A stretch of DNA of 47,766 bases from a virus, in the IMG/VR virus record IMGVR_UViG_3300037234_000357, positions 1-47,766 of that record; one strand, given 5' to 3'. The first letter of the stretch is position 1. Every line of letters begins with the position of its first letter. The position numbers and the translations under genes were made by a program. Below, in pieces: positions 40,465-47,577 of this stretch. Under the pieces are notes generated by a model that searched no databases, was not told the DNA's origin, and saw only the letters and a list, made by a program, of their open reading frames with translations.

Positions 40465-41961
40465 TTAAAATTCGTCGTCATCATGGTTCACTGCTTCTGT
40501 TTCCGCTGGTACTGGTGGCTTTACTTCCTCCACTGTCTTACTGGTTCCGTCAAACACCTCTTGGCGCGGGTCTACCTCTTTTACCTCAGCCTCTTTTACC
40601 ACTTCCTCTTCATCGTAATCAAACTCCATGTTATCCGGGTCATCTGAATTACTGTAGATGGTTGGTTGTTCGCTGTTACTGTCTATGATTTTACAATCTT
40701 TAAGCAATACGGAATTATCAGCTTTGATCTTGTTCCCAACAGTGGCCGTGATAATCTGGAACCCCTTTTTTGTTAAATGTGTCAGCAATTTGTACTGGTT
40801 GTCATCATCCAAAAGGTCAAAGTTATCGATAAAGCGCACCTTCAATTCTGGATTTAAATTCATTCCAATACGCGCCACTAACACTTCAAGTTCGCCCTGT
40901 GAGAAATACGGAAGTCTGATATATTTTCCGTCTTTGGTTAGCTGGCCCTTTTCATCCACTACCAGATTTTTAATGCCGAACGTCTTAGACTGTAAATAAT
41001 TACGCCGGTCAACGCCTATATCTTTCTGACGCAATATATTGTCATTTAAATAACCCTCAACCTCTTCTTTTTCCTCTAGGTCTTTTATGTATAATTCGTA
41101 CAGGTAGAATGCTTTATTCGCCTCCACAATACCCTTTATCTCTTCCCCTATAGGCTCCAAGTCAATAGGCTCTTCAATGGTGACGAATTCTTTAATCGTG
41201 GTACTGGCTTCAATACGTTTCTCATTCAAGGCCGCCATATTTTCCTCATGTGCCTTTTTGATTACATTAAAATTTAAGTCAGCTTTATATAGATCATCGT
41301 CCAAATCTTCAATCTTATCTTTCCATGTGCTCAGTAACGCGGTGAGCCTTACCACTTCAGAGTTGTGGGTGGTGGCTTTTGTCTGCTTCTCGTATAGCTC
41401 TTTAATGTCCGTAACTTCACACTTGTCCACCGGTACCAAATCACCCAGACGTTTAATGTCCCGCCTGTACCCCTGTGCTTGTTCTTTCTTCTCTTTCAGG
41501 TCTTTATCATAGGTACTGGTATCAATCCCCATGGCGGCGGCCTGTTCAACCCCTGTCAATGAACAGAAATGATTTGCTGAGAGAAAGGACACATTGAATA
41601 AGTCTTCCACATACTCCCGGCTGACTGATTGTCCATTCTCTTGGCTTATCTTGATACCGTTGGTGGTCTTGGTGATATGGCGTTTCAATACATATACCCG
41701 GTGCGTCTTTTCGTCACGGAGCGTAATTTCTACGTCAAGTGACTTCTTACCCTCTGTTATAAACCTGAACCGTTCACCAATCAACTGGCCGGTGCTTGAC
41801 CTCTCAGCAATACCTTTAAACCCGGCCCATAATGCAGTACAGCCGATGGTGGTCTTGCCATCTCCATTCATACCTATAAGATTTGTAATACCGTCATTGA
41901 AGATTATTTCAAAATCCTCAAACTTTACCCAGTTTTTTAACCTCAACTTCTCAATCTTCAT
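40465..41961 (-). CDS. SMC/RecF/SbcC-like ATPase
   Basis: 498 aa. Start ATG 41961 (MKIEKLRLKNWVKFEDFEII) has GGGGGG five bases upstream. Walker A is GMNGDGKT (30-37). A coiled-coil arm runs from about 150 to 330. The C-terminal half has the ABC signature-like YFSQGELEVLVARIG (about 350-362) and an Asp-rich Walker B (RFIDNFDLLDDDN). Rad50/RecF-type ATPases act with nucleases on DNA ends. No Mre11 partner is visible, but a Cas4-like nuclease is nearby. The C-terminus is acidic, ending HDDDEF. Confidence 0.88.
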   Translation of the reverse strand: MKIEKLRLKNWVKFEDFEIIFNDGITNLIGMNGDGKTTIGCTALWAGFKGIAERSSTGQLIGERFRFITEGKKSLDVEITLRDEKTHRVYVLKRHITKTTNGIKISQENGQSVSREYVEDLFNVSFLSANHFCSLTGVEQAAAMGIDTSTYDKDLKEKKEQAQGYRRDIKRLGDLVPVDKCEVTDIKELYEKQTKATTHNSEVVRLTALLSTWKDKIEDLDDDLYKADLNFNVIKKAHEENMAALNEKRIEASTTIKEFVTIEEPIDLEPIGEEIKGIVEANKAFYLYELYIKDLEEKEEVEGYLNDNILRQKDIGVDRRNYLQSKTFGIKNLVVDEKGQLTKDGKYIRLPYFSQGELEVLVARIGMNLNPELKVRFIDNFDLLDDDNQYKLLTHLTKKGFQIITATVGNKIKADNSVLLKDCKIIDSNSEQPTIYSNSDDPDNMEFDYDEEEVVKEAEVKEVDPRQEVFDGTSKTVEEVKPPVPAETEAVNHDDDEF

Positions 41962-41978
41962 TTTGCCCCCCATGAATT

Positions 41979-42227
41979 TTATAAAATTGTTTTCAAGCTA
42001 TGTCTTAAAATAAAACCCTCATCCATATCAATTTCCTTAAACTCCGGATGTTTATCTTCGGGTTTTTTATCCCACCTTACCCATGCAGAAACATATCTAT
42101 TTTTACCTTTAAATTTACCGCTTACAAATGCCGCCATGGCTCCGGTTGTCATCCGTATCCACACTTTCTGATTCTGATTAAAATGCTTTGTATAGAATGG
42201 CATTTTAAAATAAAGTACTTTTGACAC
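41979..42227 (-). CDS. Small basic hypothetical protein
   Basis: 82 aa on a GTG start with GGGGTAAGGTA upstream. Basic and aromatic, with VWIRMTTGAMAAFVSGKFKG and VSAWVRWDKKPED, suggesting a small beta fold. It overlaps the upstream stop by one base. Confidence 0.6.
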   Translation of the reverse strand: MSKVLYFKMPFYTKHFNQNQKVWIRMTTGAMAAFVSGKFKGKNRYVSAWVRWDKKPEDKHPEFKEIDMDEGFILRHSLKTIL

Positions 42228-42436
42228 TACCTTACCCCTGTGAAAAAATGTATAAAATCTTTAATAAAGCCCCGCTTTTCTTTGTTTCTTGACAACTCAA
42301 TTCCGATTATTTTTAATTTCTGCCTATCTTCCCGGCTGACCTTCTCCATGGCTTGCACTATCTGGGTTGTCTGCTTCTCCATGGCTTTCTCAATGACACA
42401 TTTCAAACAGGTCTCGGAATTATGGTCACAGTTCAA
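42227..42436 (-). CDS. Small Cys-containing protein
   Basis: 69 aa on a TTG start that overlaps the upstream stop (TTGA); GAGG lies 10 bases upstream. CDHNSETCLKC near the N-terminus could bind zinc. The rest is a helix with KAMEKQTTQIVQAMEK, ending FIHFFTGVR. Confidence 0.55.
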   Translation of the reverse strand: MNCDHNSETCLKCVIEKAMEKQTTQIVQAMEKVSREDRQKLKIIGIELSRNKEKRGFIKDFIHFFTGVR

Positions 42437-42633
42437 AGTATTTCTTCCTCAATGTCTAATATAGTATTAAGTCTATTCATTATCACCACGGCCCTGTCAG
42501 TCTGTGTGGCAATCACCCTTTTTAAATATGTCTCATTATTGTTGTCATACTCAGCCACCGGCCTCATGATTCTGGATAGATCGTTGACCATCTCTTGAAT
42601 CAACTTTTTTTCAACTGCTATTTTCACTTCCAT
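42433..42633 (-). CDS. Small helical protein
   Basis: 66 aa, MEVKIAVEKKLIQEMVNDLS. GTGGGGGTG lies upstream. Fully helical, ending LNTILDIEEEIL. No family recognised. Confidence 0.65.
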   Translation of the reverse strand: MEVKIAVEKKLIQEMVNDLSRIMRPVAEYDNNNETYLKRVIATQTDRAVVIMNRLNTILDIEEEIL

Positions 42634-42704
42634 AACACCCCCACAAATTCTATAAATTAATATTATTAAGCAGCATACACAAAACCACTTAACCTCTTAT
42701 TAGC

Positions 42705-43022
42705 CTATCCGTTTACAGGTGTCCAAAATCCACCAGAATCAGGCTTCATACATGGTTCATCGTCTATGCATGCTAAATTATACCGCCTACGTCCCTGATC
42801 ATCTCGCTGTTCAATGGTCAAATCAGTAAGGGGATTAATATTATTCAATCGCTTTTGTCTTTTTGCATTTTCAAAATTTAATGCAGCAATCCCAATTTCA
42901 AGTATAATTTTATCAATTGTACCAGCATTGCCACCATCGCTTAAAACATTAATAATTTTTGACGTAAAACCCAAAGAACAACTTGTTAAATAATTCCCTA
43001 AATCGTATTTGTCAATATCCAT
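42705..43022 (-). CDS. Hypothetical protein
   Basis: 105 aa, MDIDKYDLGNYLTSCSLGFT, with GTGGGGAAGG upstream. A helical middle is followed by TDLTIEQRDDQGRRRYNLAC and an end with CMKPDSGGFWTPVNG. No motif allows a function. Confidence 0.65.
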   Translation of the reverse strand: MDIDKYDLGNYLTSCSLGFTSKIINVLSDGGNAGTIDKIILEIGIAALNFENAKRQKRLNNINPLTDLTIEQRDDQGRRRYNLACIDDEPCMKPDSGGFWTPVNG

Positions 43023-43056
43023 AATACACCCTTCCCCACGAATTCTATAATTATAA

Positions 43057-43680
43057 TTATGTACCCGGCGTAAACTTATCCTTGAAATCCCCTCTTTGCA
43101 TAACCCGGAGGTATCGGGCGTATGATTCTATATTCGTTGCCTCTTGCTGGAAACTGCTTTCCCCATAGTTCACAACACCACAACTATTTGCAAGGCGTAA
43201 TGTATTATCAATATTCATACCGTCTATCCGTGCCTGTGCTGCCAGTATGTGGCCATACATCTGGAAGGTACACATAAGCGCATTGACAGTATCCATGGAG
43301 GGCGTAGGCGTTCCGGGACATGCTGGCTTTGCATTCCGTGCGGTCTCTGGCTCCGGCGGTACAGCGTCCGGGTTTTCTTCTCCACAATAGATACACTTTT
43401 TATTTGGATCATTCTTGCTGAATACATGCTGACCATTCAATGCCCTTGGAGCCTCTAAACATGCATCAACAACCACATCCCCCGTCTTATACTTGTACGT
43501 GTCTTCCTCGACTTCCTGTTGGTTCGCTTCAAACCTTTCATGCTTCTCCATGCCGGGAATTTTTATTTTGACCTGTTTTTTTATATCACCCTCTTTCTTT
43601 TTATATCCACAATGCACACACACCTTCCATTCTTCATACACATGTTTACTATCTTTCGTCTTAAGACAAATATCACCCAT
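43057..43680 (-). CDS. Zinc-ribbon-containing hypothetical protein
   Basis: 207 aa, MGDICLKTKDSKHVYEEWKV, with AAAGGATATAG upstream. Two zinc-ribbon-like knuckles: CVHCGYKK near residue 21 and CIYCGEEN near residue 95, separated by a charged linker. The C-terminal helical part has ALMCTFQMYGHILAAQARID. It is the first gene after the large gene-free region and a TATAAT-like promoter. Confidence 0.7.
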   Translation of the reverse strand: MGDICLKTKDSKHVYEEWKVCVHCGYKKKEGDIKKQVKIKIPGMEKHERFEANQQEVEEDTYKYKTGDVVVDACLEAPRALNGQHVFSKNDPNKKCIYCGEENPDAVPPEPETARNAKPACPGTPTPSMDTVNALMCTFQMYGHILAAQARIDGMNIDNTLRLANSCGVVNYGESSFQQEATNIESYARYLRVMQRGDFKDKFTPGT

Positions 43681-43705
43681 ATCGCTATATCCTTTCTAAA
43701 TTAAT

Positions 43706-43753
43706 ATTATAATCCTATCAATTGCCCCTTTAATACTTAATATCAATTGTCAA
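43706..43753 (-). promoter_or_regulatory. Promoter-like segment with CAATTGATA direct repeats
   Basis: A perfect TATAAT (43706-43711) lies 26 bp before the start of the gene at 43680. The perfect TTGACA at 43748-43753 is 36 bp away, too far for one promoter, and the hexamer at the proper place (ATTAAA) is poor. CAATTGATA occurs twice (43716-43724, 43741-43749), 25 bp apart, so an activator-dependent promoter is possible. Confidence 0.5.
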
Positions 43754-44054
43754 CAGCCAGAAACCTAAAGGCCAAAAGCTTAAATGATCCACCCTTCGTG
43801 CCTACGGGTGAGGCGTTTAAAAGCAGGTTTGGCTGCCGCGCTGGCGCTTGCCCCCGCTCCGCTCAGGACTCGTGGTTTCAATCTGCATAACTGGAAAATG
43901 TAAAGGACGGGATCTGCTTTTTTGTGGTTGCGCCTAAACAGTGCCACGGAGTTTCACCCGCCCCTTACTCTATATTCTTTTCTATGCCTCATTATCTTTT
44001 AAAAAATGCCACCACATAAATTCAAAGTCCGGCCCCTCAAACATAATCGCAACC

Positions 44055-44156
44055 GCCGTAGATCCATCGGTTGAAACGGCGGGTCAAGAGTATACCCGAT
44101 TAACGTCCAAGATGGAACAGAAATACTCATACGCGCTCCACCGATGGATCTACGGC
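44055..44156. repeat. Perfect 17-bp inverted repeat
   Basis: GCCGTAGATCCATCGGT (44055-44071) and ACCGATGGATCTACGGC (44140-44156) are exact complements separated by 68 bases. The arms are GC-richer than the surroundings. Such a structure suits a replication origin, an RNA element or a mobile-element relic. Confidence 0.85.
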
Positions 44157-44296
44157 CCGGCGCGGACAATCCGGCACGGTTCCCGGAATTCTCATGCGTG
44201 AATCTGGAACCATTTAACCGCTGGGGTATAGCTTCAAGGCTCCGGCAAGTAAATAGTCCCCGGCCAACATCCTCAGTTCAGATAAAATCTTTTTTC

Positions 44297-44488
44297 TCAT
44301 TCGTGTATCAACCTCCTTTGCTCCATCGCCTTGAATAGTTCATCAGTCGGCATAAACTCCCGATACCCGCGACTTATTGGAGTAACGGTATATATCATTC
44401 GCGCCGTCTCCGGGCTTATCCCACAACGGACTGAGCCGTCAGTAAACAGATAATATGTTGACGCTCCATACTCACAAAGTTTTTCCAT
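44297..44488 (-). CDS. Small hypothetical protein
   Basis: 63 aa from ATG 44488 (MEKLCEYGASTYYLFTDGSV), chosen because AAAGGA lies nine bases upstream; a TTG at 44545 would be longer but lacks a site. Beta then helix (PTDELFKAMEQRRLIHE). Borders the gene-free region. Confidence 0.6.
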   Translation of the reverse strand: MEKLCEYGASTYYLFTDGSVRCGISPETARMIYTVTPISRGYREFMPTDELFKAMEQRRLIHE

Positions 44489-44493
44489 TTTCT

Positions 44494-44736
44494 CTATTCC
44501 TTTCCATGCCCGGTGAGCATGTCCTTTGCTATCAACCAGACGCAATTCAATTCATGTTTAAATTTGTCGCGCGCCTCTTGCTCTGACCTGTAAACATCAA
44601 TATATTTTCCATTGCAATAATCACACAATACATAATCATACCCGTTTTGGTTATCTTCCCTGAATGGCTGGCTATGGCTCGCAACCTCCCTGACCACCGC
44701 CAAAACGTCCTCTGTTTTAAAATTATTTTCACTCAT
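44494..44736 (-). CDS. Small C2HC zinc-finger-like protein
   Basis: 80 aa, MSENNFKTEDVLAVVREVAS. CDYCNGKY and KHELNC form a C2HC-like set. Its start overlaps the nuclease stop (ATGA), so translation is coupled to the Cas4-like nuclease; it could be an accessory. Confidence 0.65.
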   Translation of the reverse strand: MSENNFKTEDVLAVVREVASHSQPFREDNQNGYDYVLCDYCNGKYIDVYRSEQEARDKFKHELNCVWLIAKDMLTGHGKE

Positions 44737-45722
44737 GATTGCAGCTTCATCTTTCTAGTTTCTTTCTTCCGGGTTGTAAATACATCAGTACTCAACGCGC
44801 CATTATTTTCACATATCGGCAAGTAGTCACATTCAAAGGGATGCAAGCACCCGGTGCCATTGCACACCCATACATCTTTCTGGATACTCTGTTTGATCCA
44901 ATCGGCAACCATTCTATAGTATTTGATTGTTAATTCAATATCAATCTCAGTCCGGCCAAACGTCACACCAAAGTTTTTATGCTTTGCCTGATATCCGGGA
45001 AAGTAGTGGCGCGGCTCTTTGACCATAACACGTGTAATCCTTGCAGAGAAATCCGCTAGACTCTCAGTTTTAAATTTCCCGGTACGTTTAATGTCTGGCA
45101 CCCGGATGGCCCAGATAGTCCCGGACATGTATTTTTCATTACTCATGAAATACGCGGCCAGCTTTGACCGGATGTAAAACATTTGCGTATAATATAAAGG
45201 GCTTTTCCCCACTTTAAGCTCTATGAACCTTTTACCGCTTTTGCTCTCTAAATCCAAAAACCCTTTTACGCTTGGCTGTCCGTCATTCTGCAATAAAAAC
45301 TCTCTCTGACCGGTAAAATACTGCTTGACTTTTTCTTCATTAATTACCGCCTGAAACGCTTTTATTATGCCTATGCTTTTGGCCTCCCACATGGTAAGGA
45401 TTTCACCCTTCAGGTATACGCTGTCTTCTGTTCGCTCTCCGCCCATAAGCAGGTTAGTTATATAATCATCGCAAGCCGATCCAATTTTCAAAGGGTCTGA
45501 TTGGTATTCCCGCCTAACTTGTAGGCCCCGGATGTTCGAATAATAATAAAGAGAAGGGCAACGAAGAAAGTTGCCTATCCCACTATGTGACAACCTTGGT
45601 TCATTCTTCTCAATGTACAGGGGACAGCGGAACATGTCTTCCAACTCGCAGAACCCCCCGGCAATATAAGAATCACAAGACTTTTTATTTACTTTGTTTG
45701 TTTTAAATTCGCATTTACTCAT
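44733..45722 (-). CDS. Cas4/RecB-like PD-(D/E)XK nuclease with iron-sulfur cysteines
   Basis: 329 aa. The N-terminal HSGIGNFLRCPSLYYY (46-61) is the classical start of the family. Catalytic residues lie in VKGFLDLES (Asp) and RFIELKVGK (Glu-x-Lys). The C-terminus has CNGTGCLHPFECDYLPIC (three to four Cys), which with Cys55 can bind 4Fe-4S. N-terminal cysteines at 4, 16, 25 and 33 add a possible second metal site. These nucleases trim DNA ends in recombination. It may partner the SMC-like ATPase. Confidence 0.88.
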   Translation of the reverse strand: MSKCEFKTNKVNKKSCDSYIAGGFCELEDMFRCPLYIEKNEPRLSHSGIGNFLRCPSLYYYSNIRGLQVRREYQSDPLKIGSACDDYITNLLMGGERTEDSVYLKGEILTMWEAKSIGIIKAFQAVINEEKVKQYFTGQREFLLQNDGQPSVKGFLDLESKSGKRFIELKVGKSPLYYTQMFYIRSKLAAYFMSNEKYMSGTIWAIRVPDIKRTGKFKTESLADFSARITRVMVKEPRHYFPGYQAKHKNFGVTFGRTEIDIELTIKYYRMVADWIKQSIQKDVWVCNGTGCLHPFECDYLPICENNGALSTDVFTTRKKETRKMKLQS

Positions 45723-45724
45723 AA

Positions 45725-45823
45725 TTAATTTTCCCCGTCCGTTCCCGCCTCATACCCCGGCCCTTTTGCGGCCACATAGTCAACGAATATATAATAATCA
45801 CAATCAACTTTCAAATAATTCAT
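45725..45823 (-). CDS. Possible small ORF, frame open further upstream
   Basis: 32 aa from ATG 45823 (MNYLKVDCDYYIFVDYVAAK). The frame stays open upstream with good protein-like content (TVNALTGRIDFKVKINTTRI), yet it has no ATG, GTG or TTG before 45823. Either the short form is real, or a rare ATT start or a frameshift from the upstream gene extends it. Confidence 0.4.
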   Translation of the reverse strand: MNYLKVDCDYYIFVDYVAAKGPGYEAGTDGEN

Positions 45824-45876
45824 TATTCTGGTGGTGTTAATTTTTACCTTGAAATCAATGCGCCCTGTAAGGGCGT

Positions 45877-46098
45877 TTACCGTCCAATCTCTTTCCTACT
45901 TCTGGGTACAAATACGGCGGGTTCAATTATTAAATAATCTTTTACCGCCGGGAAATATTCGTTGAACATATACCCGCGCTCCCGGTCTGTCAATAAATCC
46001 AAATTCATTAGACAATACTCATGGGTTTTAATTATCGCCCGGCTAATGTCTAGCGATTTATCCTCTTCAATTACTTTAATGGTACTCGATTTATTCAA
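45877..46098 (-). CDS. Small hypothetical protein
   Basis: 73 aa on a TTG start with AAAGGGGTG eight bases upstream, directly after the upstream TAA. Helical start and aromatic middle (YMFNEYFPAVKDYLIIEPAV), ending RSRKEIGR. No family recognised. Confidence 0.6.
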   Translation of the reverse strand: MNKSSTIKVIEEDKSLDISRAIIKTHEYCLMNLDLLTDRERGYMFNEYFPAVKDYLIIEPAVFVPRSRKEIGR

Positions 46099-46560
46099 TT
46101 AAATCACCCCTTTCAATTTTGCAAATTTTAATCCTGTGTCTATATGCAATTCACATAACTCCTTACCTATTCCCTGCAACTCTAAAAACCCCTGATTATA
46201 TTCTGTAAATTCTACAACCGGCCACCTGTTACCAATCATGGCCAAACTATCAAGGGTATCGTCATCGCACACCGCAAACCTGATATATTTTTTAGTTTTA
46301 TCCGGTAATAAAAAAGCAAATTGTGTTTGACTACACGTCCGGTGAAAACTAATGCCATGATCTCGAAAGACATACAACACCATCTGTACCATGATATGGT
46401 CAATTCTGTTGTACTTCGGTATGACACATATCACCCCATTTTCGTTTGTGCTCTCCAACGCCCCGGCCACTGTATGGCAACCCAGAAACGTCCGTCCTTC
46501 CATATGTCCGGGGTTGTCCATTTCAAACACCTTGTGGAGTCTGTCAAGATTAGTAATCAT
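46099..46560 (-). CDS. Hypothetical protein
   Basis: 153 aa from ATG 46560 (MITNLDRLHKVFEMDNPGHM). AAGGAC lies seven bases upstream, inside the end of the preceding gene, whose last codons overlap this start. Mixed alpha/beta pattern with GRTFLGCHTVAGALESTNEN. No catalytic motif visible. Confidence 0.65.
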   Translation of the reverse strand: MITNLDRLHKVFEMDNPGHMEGRTFLGCHTVAGALESTNENGVICVIPKYNRIDHIMVQMVLYVFRDHGISFHRTCSQTQFAFLLPDKTKKYIRFAVCDDDTLDSLAMIGNRWPVVEFTEYNQGFLELQGIGKELCELHIDTGLKFAKLKGVI

Positions 46561-46849
46561 AGTCAATGTCCTTATACAATTTGGCTATAATGTCGCGCGG
46601 CCCAAATATGAACCCGGTTTCGTCTTCATATTCAAAATTAGGACACCCTATCAACAACGTAGATAAATGAAAGAACCTACCGGGACACTCTTTTTGTCTA
46701 ACCATCGGATCACGTTCATTAGATATTCCGTTTATGTATGGTACGATTTCAGCATCATATACATAGTCACTAGTGGCTGGTGACTGTCCTAACCCACCCC
46801 TGACAGCAAACACTTTCACTGGTACAATGTCAACACCCTCTTCAATCAT
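46550..46849 (-). CDS. Hypothetical protein with acidic-aromatic C-terminus
   Basis: 99 aa, MIEEGVDIVPVKVFAVRGGL, with GAGGGGTAAAGG upstream. Ends AKLYKDIDYDY, and its last codons contain the next gene's start. Beta-rich; no family recognised. Confidence 0.65.
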   Translation of the reverse strand: MIEEGVDIVPVKVFAVRGGLGQSPATSDYVYDAEIVPYINGISNERDPMVRQKECPGRFFHLSTLLIGCPNFEYEDETGFIFGPRDIIAKLYKDIDYDY

Positions 46850-46944
46850 CCTTTACCCCTCATTCCCTGTACGCCCATCCACATGGCTGATACCGCCAAG
46901 TAAAACAGATACGCAGACACTATGTATTTAATTATTGTCACCAT
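46846..46944 (-). CDS. 32-aa single-helix membrane peptide
   Basis: ATG 46944 reads MVTIIKYIVSAYLFYLAVSA and ends at a TGA that overlaps the next ATG. The hydrophobic core spans about residues 3-26. ATGA coupling supports it, but the ribosome site is weak. Confidence 0.45.
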   Translation of the reverse strand: MVTIIKYIVSAYLFYLAVSAMWMGVQGMRGKG

Positions 46945-46949
46945 TACCG

Positions 46950-47237
46950 TTATATCTCGTCCTCTCTTATAGCACTGAAACCTTTAGTCTTGAAAACCTT
47001 ATTCATTTTCTGGGCTTTCTCGTCGGCCCGTTTATACGTCTTGTACCTTCTAAGTCCGGGGACTTTTTCATATCGGCTTCGATCCTCCTTGCGCACTCCT
47101 TGCCGCAAATCATCCCGGTAGTGCCTCGTTAGCAGATACCTCCGTGTCGTCAGTATGCAAACTTCCGCGCCCTCACTCGCACGGCCCCACAATCGCATGA
47201 CTAAATAATCTTTAAATACTGCCTTACTCTCCCCCAC
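46950..47237 (-). CDS. Small very basic protein
   Basis: 95 aa on a GTG start with AGGAGGGGG upstream. Arg/Lys-rich throughout (RYEKVPGLRRYKTYKRADEK), ending FSAIREDEI. Could bind nucleic acid; no motif recognised. Its start overlaps the upstream gene's end. Confidence 0.65.
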   Translation of the reverse strand: MGESKAVFKDYLVMRLWGRASEGAEVCILTTRRYLLTRHYRDDLRQGVRKEDRSRYEKVPGLRRYKTYKRADEKAQKMNKVFKTKGFSAIREDEI

Positions 47238-47577
47238 CTGTACCCCCTCCCGGTTTCTCTTTTATATTCATTTTATCCAGTTTGTCACTTGGAAGACACG
47301 TACCCCAGAAGTCTAAGAACCGGGCTAGTGTTATCAGATAAGCATTAAATTCATACCGCATGTGCAGAAACGTTCCACAATCCCACCTGAAAACCGTTCG
47401 GACGCCTCCCTTGTTATCGCGCTCTGTTCCCACTGAGGAAGGTATCGTGCCTTGATTTATATGTCCCTCAAGTATGTCCACTGAGGTCAATTCACGATTC
47501 TTGTTACTTGTGCATTGTATATTTGAACACGTCCCTAAAGGCGTTATTGAATTTTGCTTACATATTTTACATTTCAT
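47224..47577 (-). CDS. Small Cys-rich protein
   Basis: 117 aa, MKCKICKQNSITPLGTCSNI. The N-terminus has CKIC, then C17 and C22, a zinc-knuckle-like set. Middle with FRWDCGTFLHMRYEFNAYLI; Gly/Glu-rich tail (GGGTGGGE). Overlaps the 85-aa gene across the join by 11 bases. Confidence 0.65.
   Translation of the reverse strand: MKCKICKQNSITPLGTCSNIQCTSNKNRELTSVDILEGHINQGTIPSSVGTERDNKGGVRTVFRWDCGTFLHMRYEFNAYLITLARFLDFWGTCLPSDKLDKMNIKEKPGGGTGGGE

Larger units (their letters stand above)
43681..44296. promoter_or_regulatory. 616-bp gene-free region with promoter elements and a 17-bp inverted repeat
   Basis: No gene is convincing on either strand. It holds, on the minus strand, TATAAT (43706-43711), TTGACA (43748-43753) and twin CAATTGATA copies, then a GC-rich block near 43830-43880 and the long inverted repeat at 44055-44156. 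It may combine a promoter for the operon at 43680 with an origin or structured RNA. Confidence 0.55.

Noticed and set aside
43831-43890. GC-rich block resembling a tRNA (GCAG...CTGC ends, GGTTTCAATC near the T-loop position)
   Set aside because: No proper D-arm or anticodon stem can be drawn, and the arms do not pair in tRNA order on either strand.
43941-44201. 86-codon plus-strand frame across the 17-bp inverted repeat
   Set aside because: No ribosome site, odd composition and wrong strand; the inverted repeat is better explained as DNA or RNA structure.
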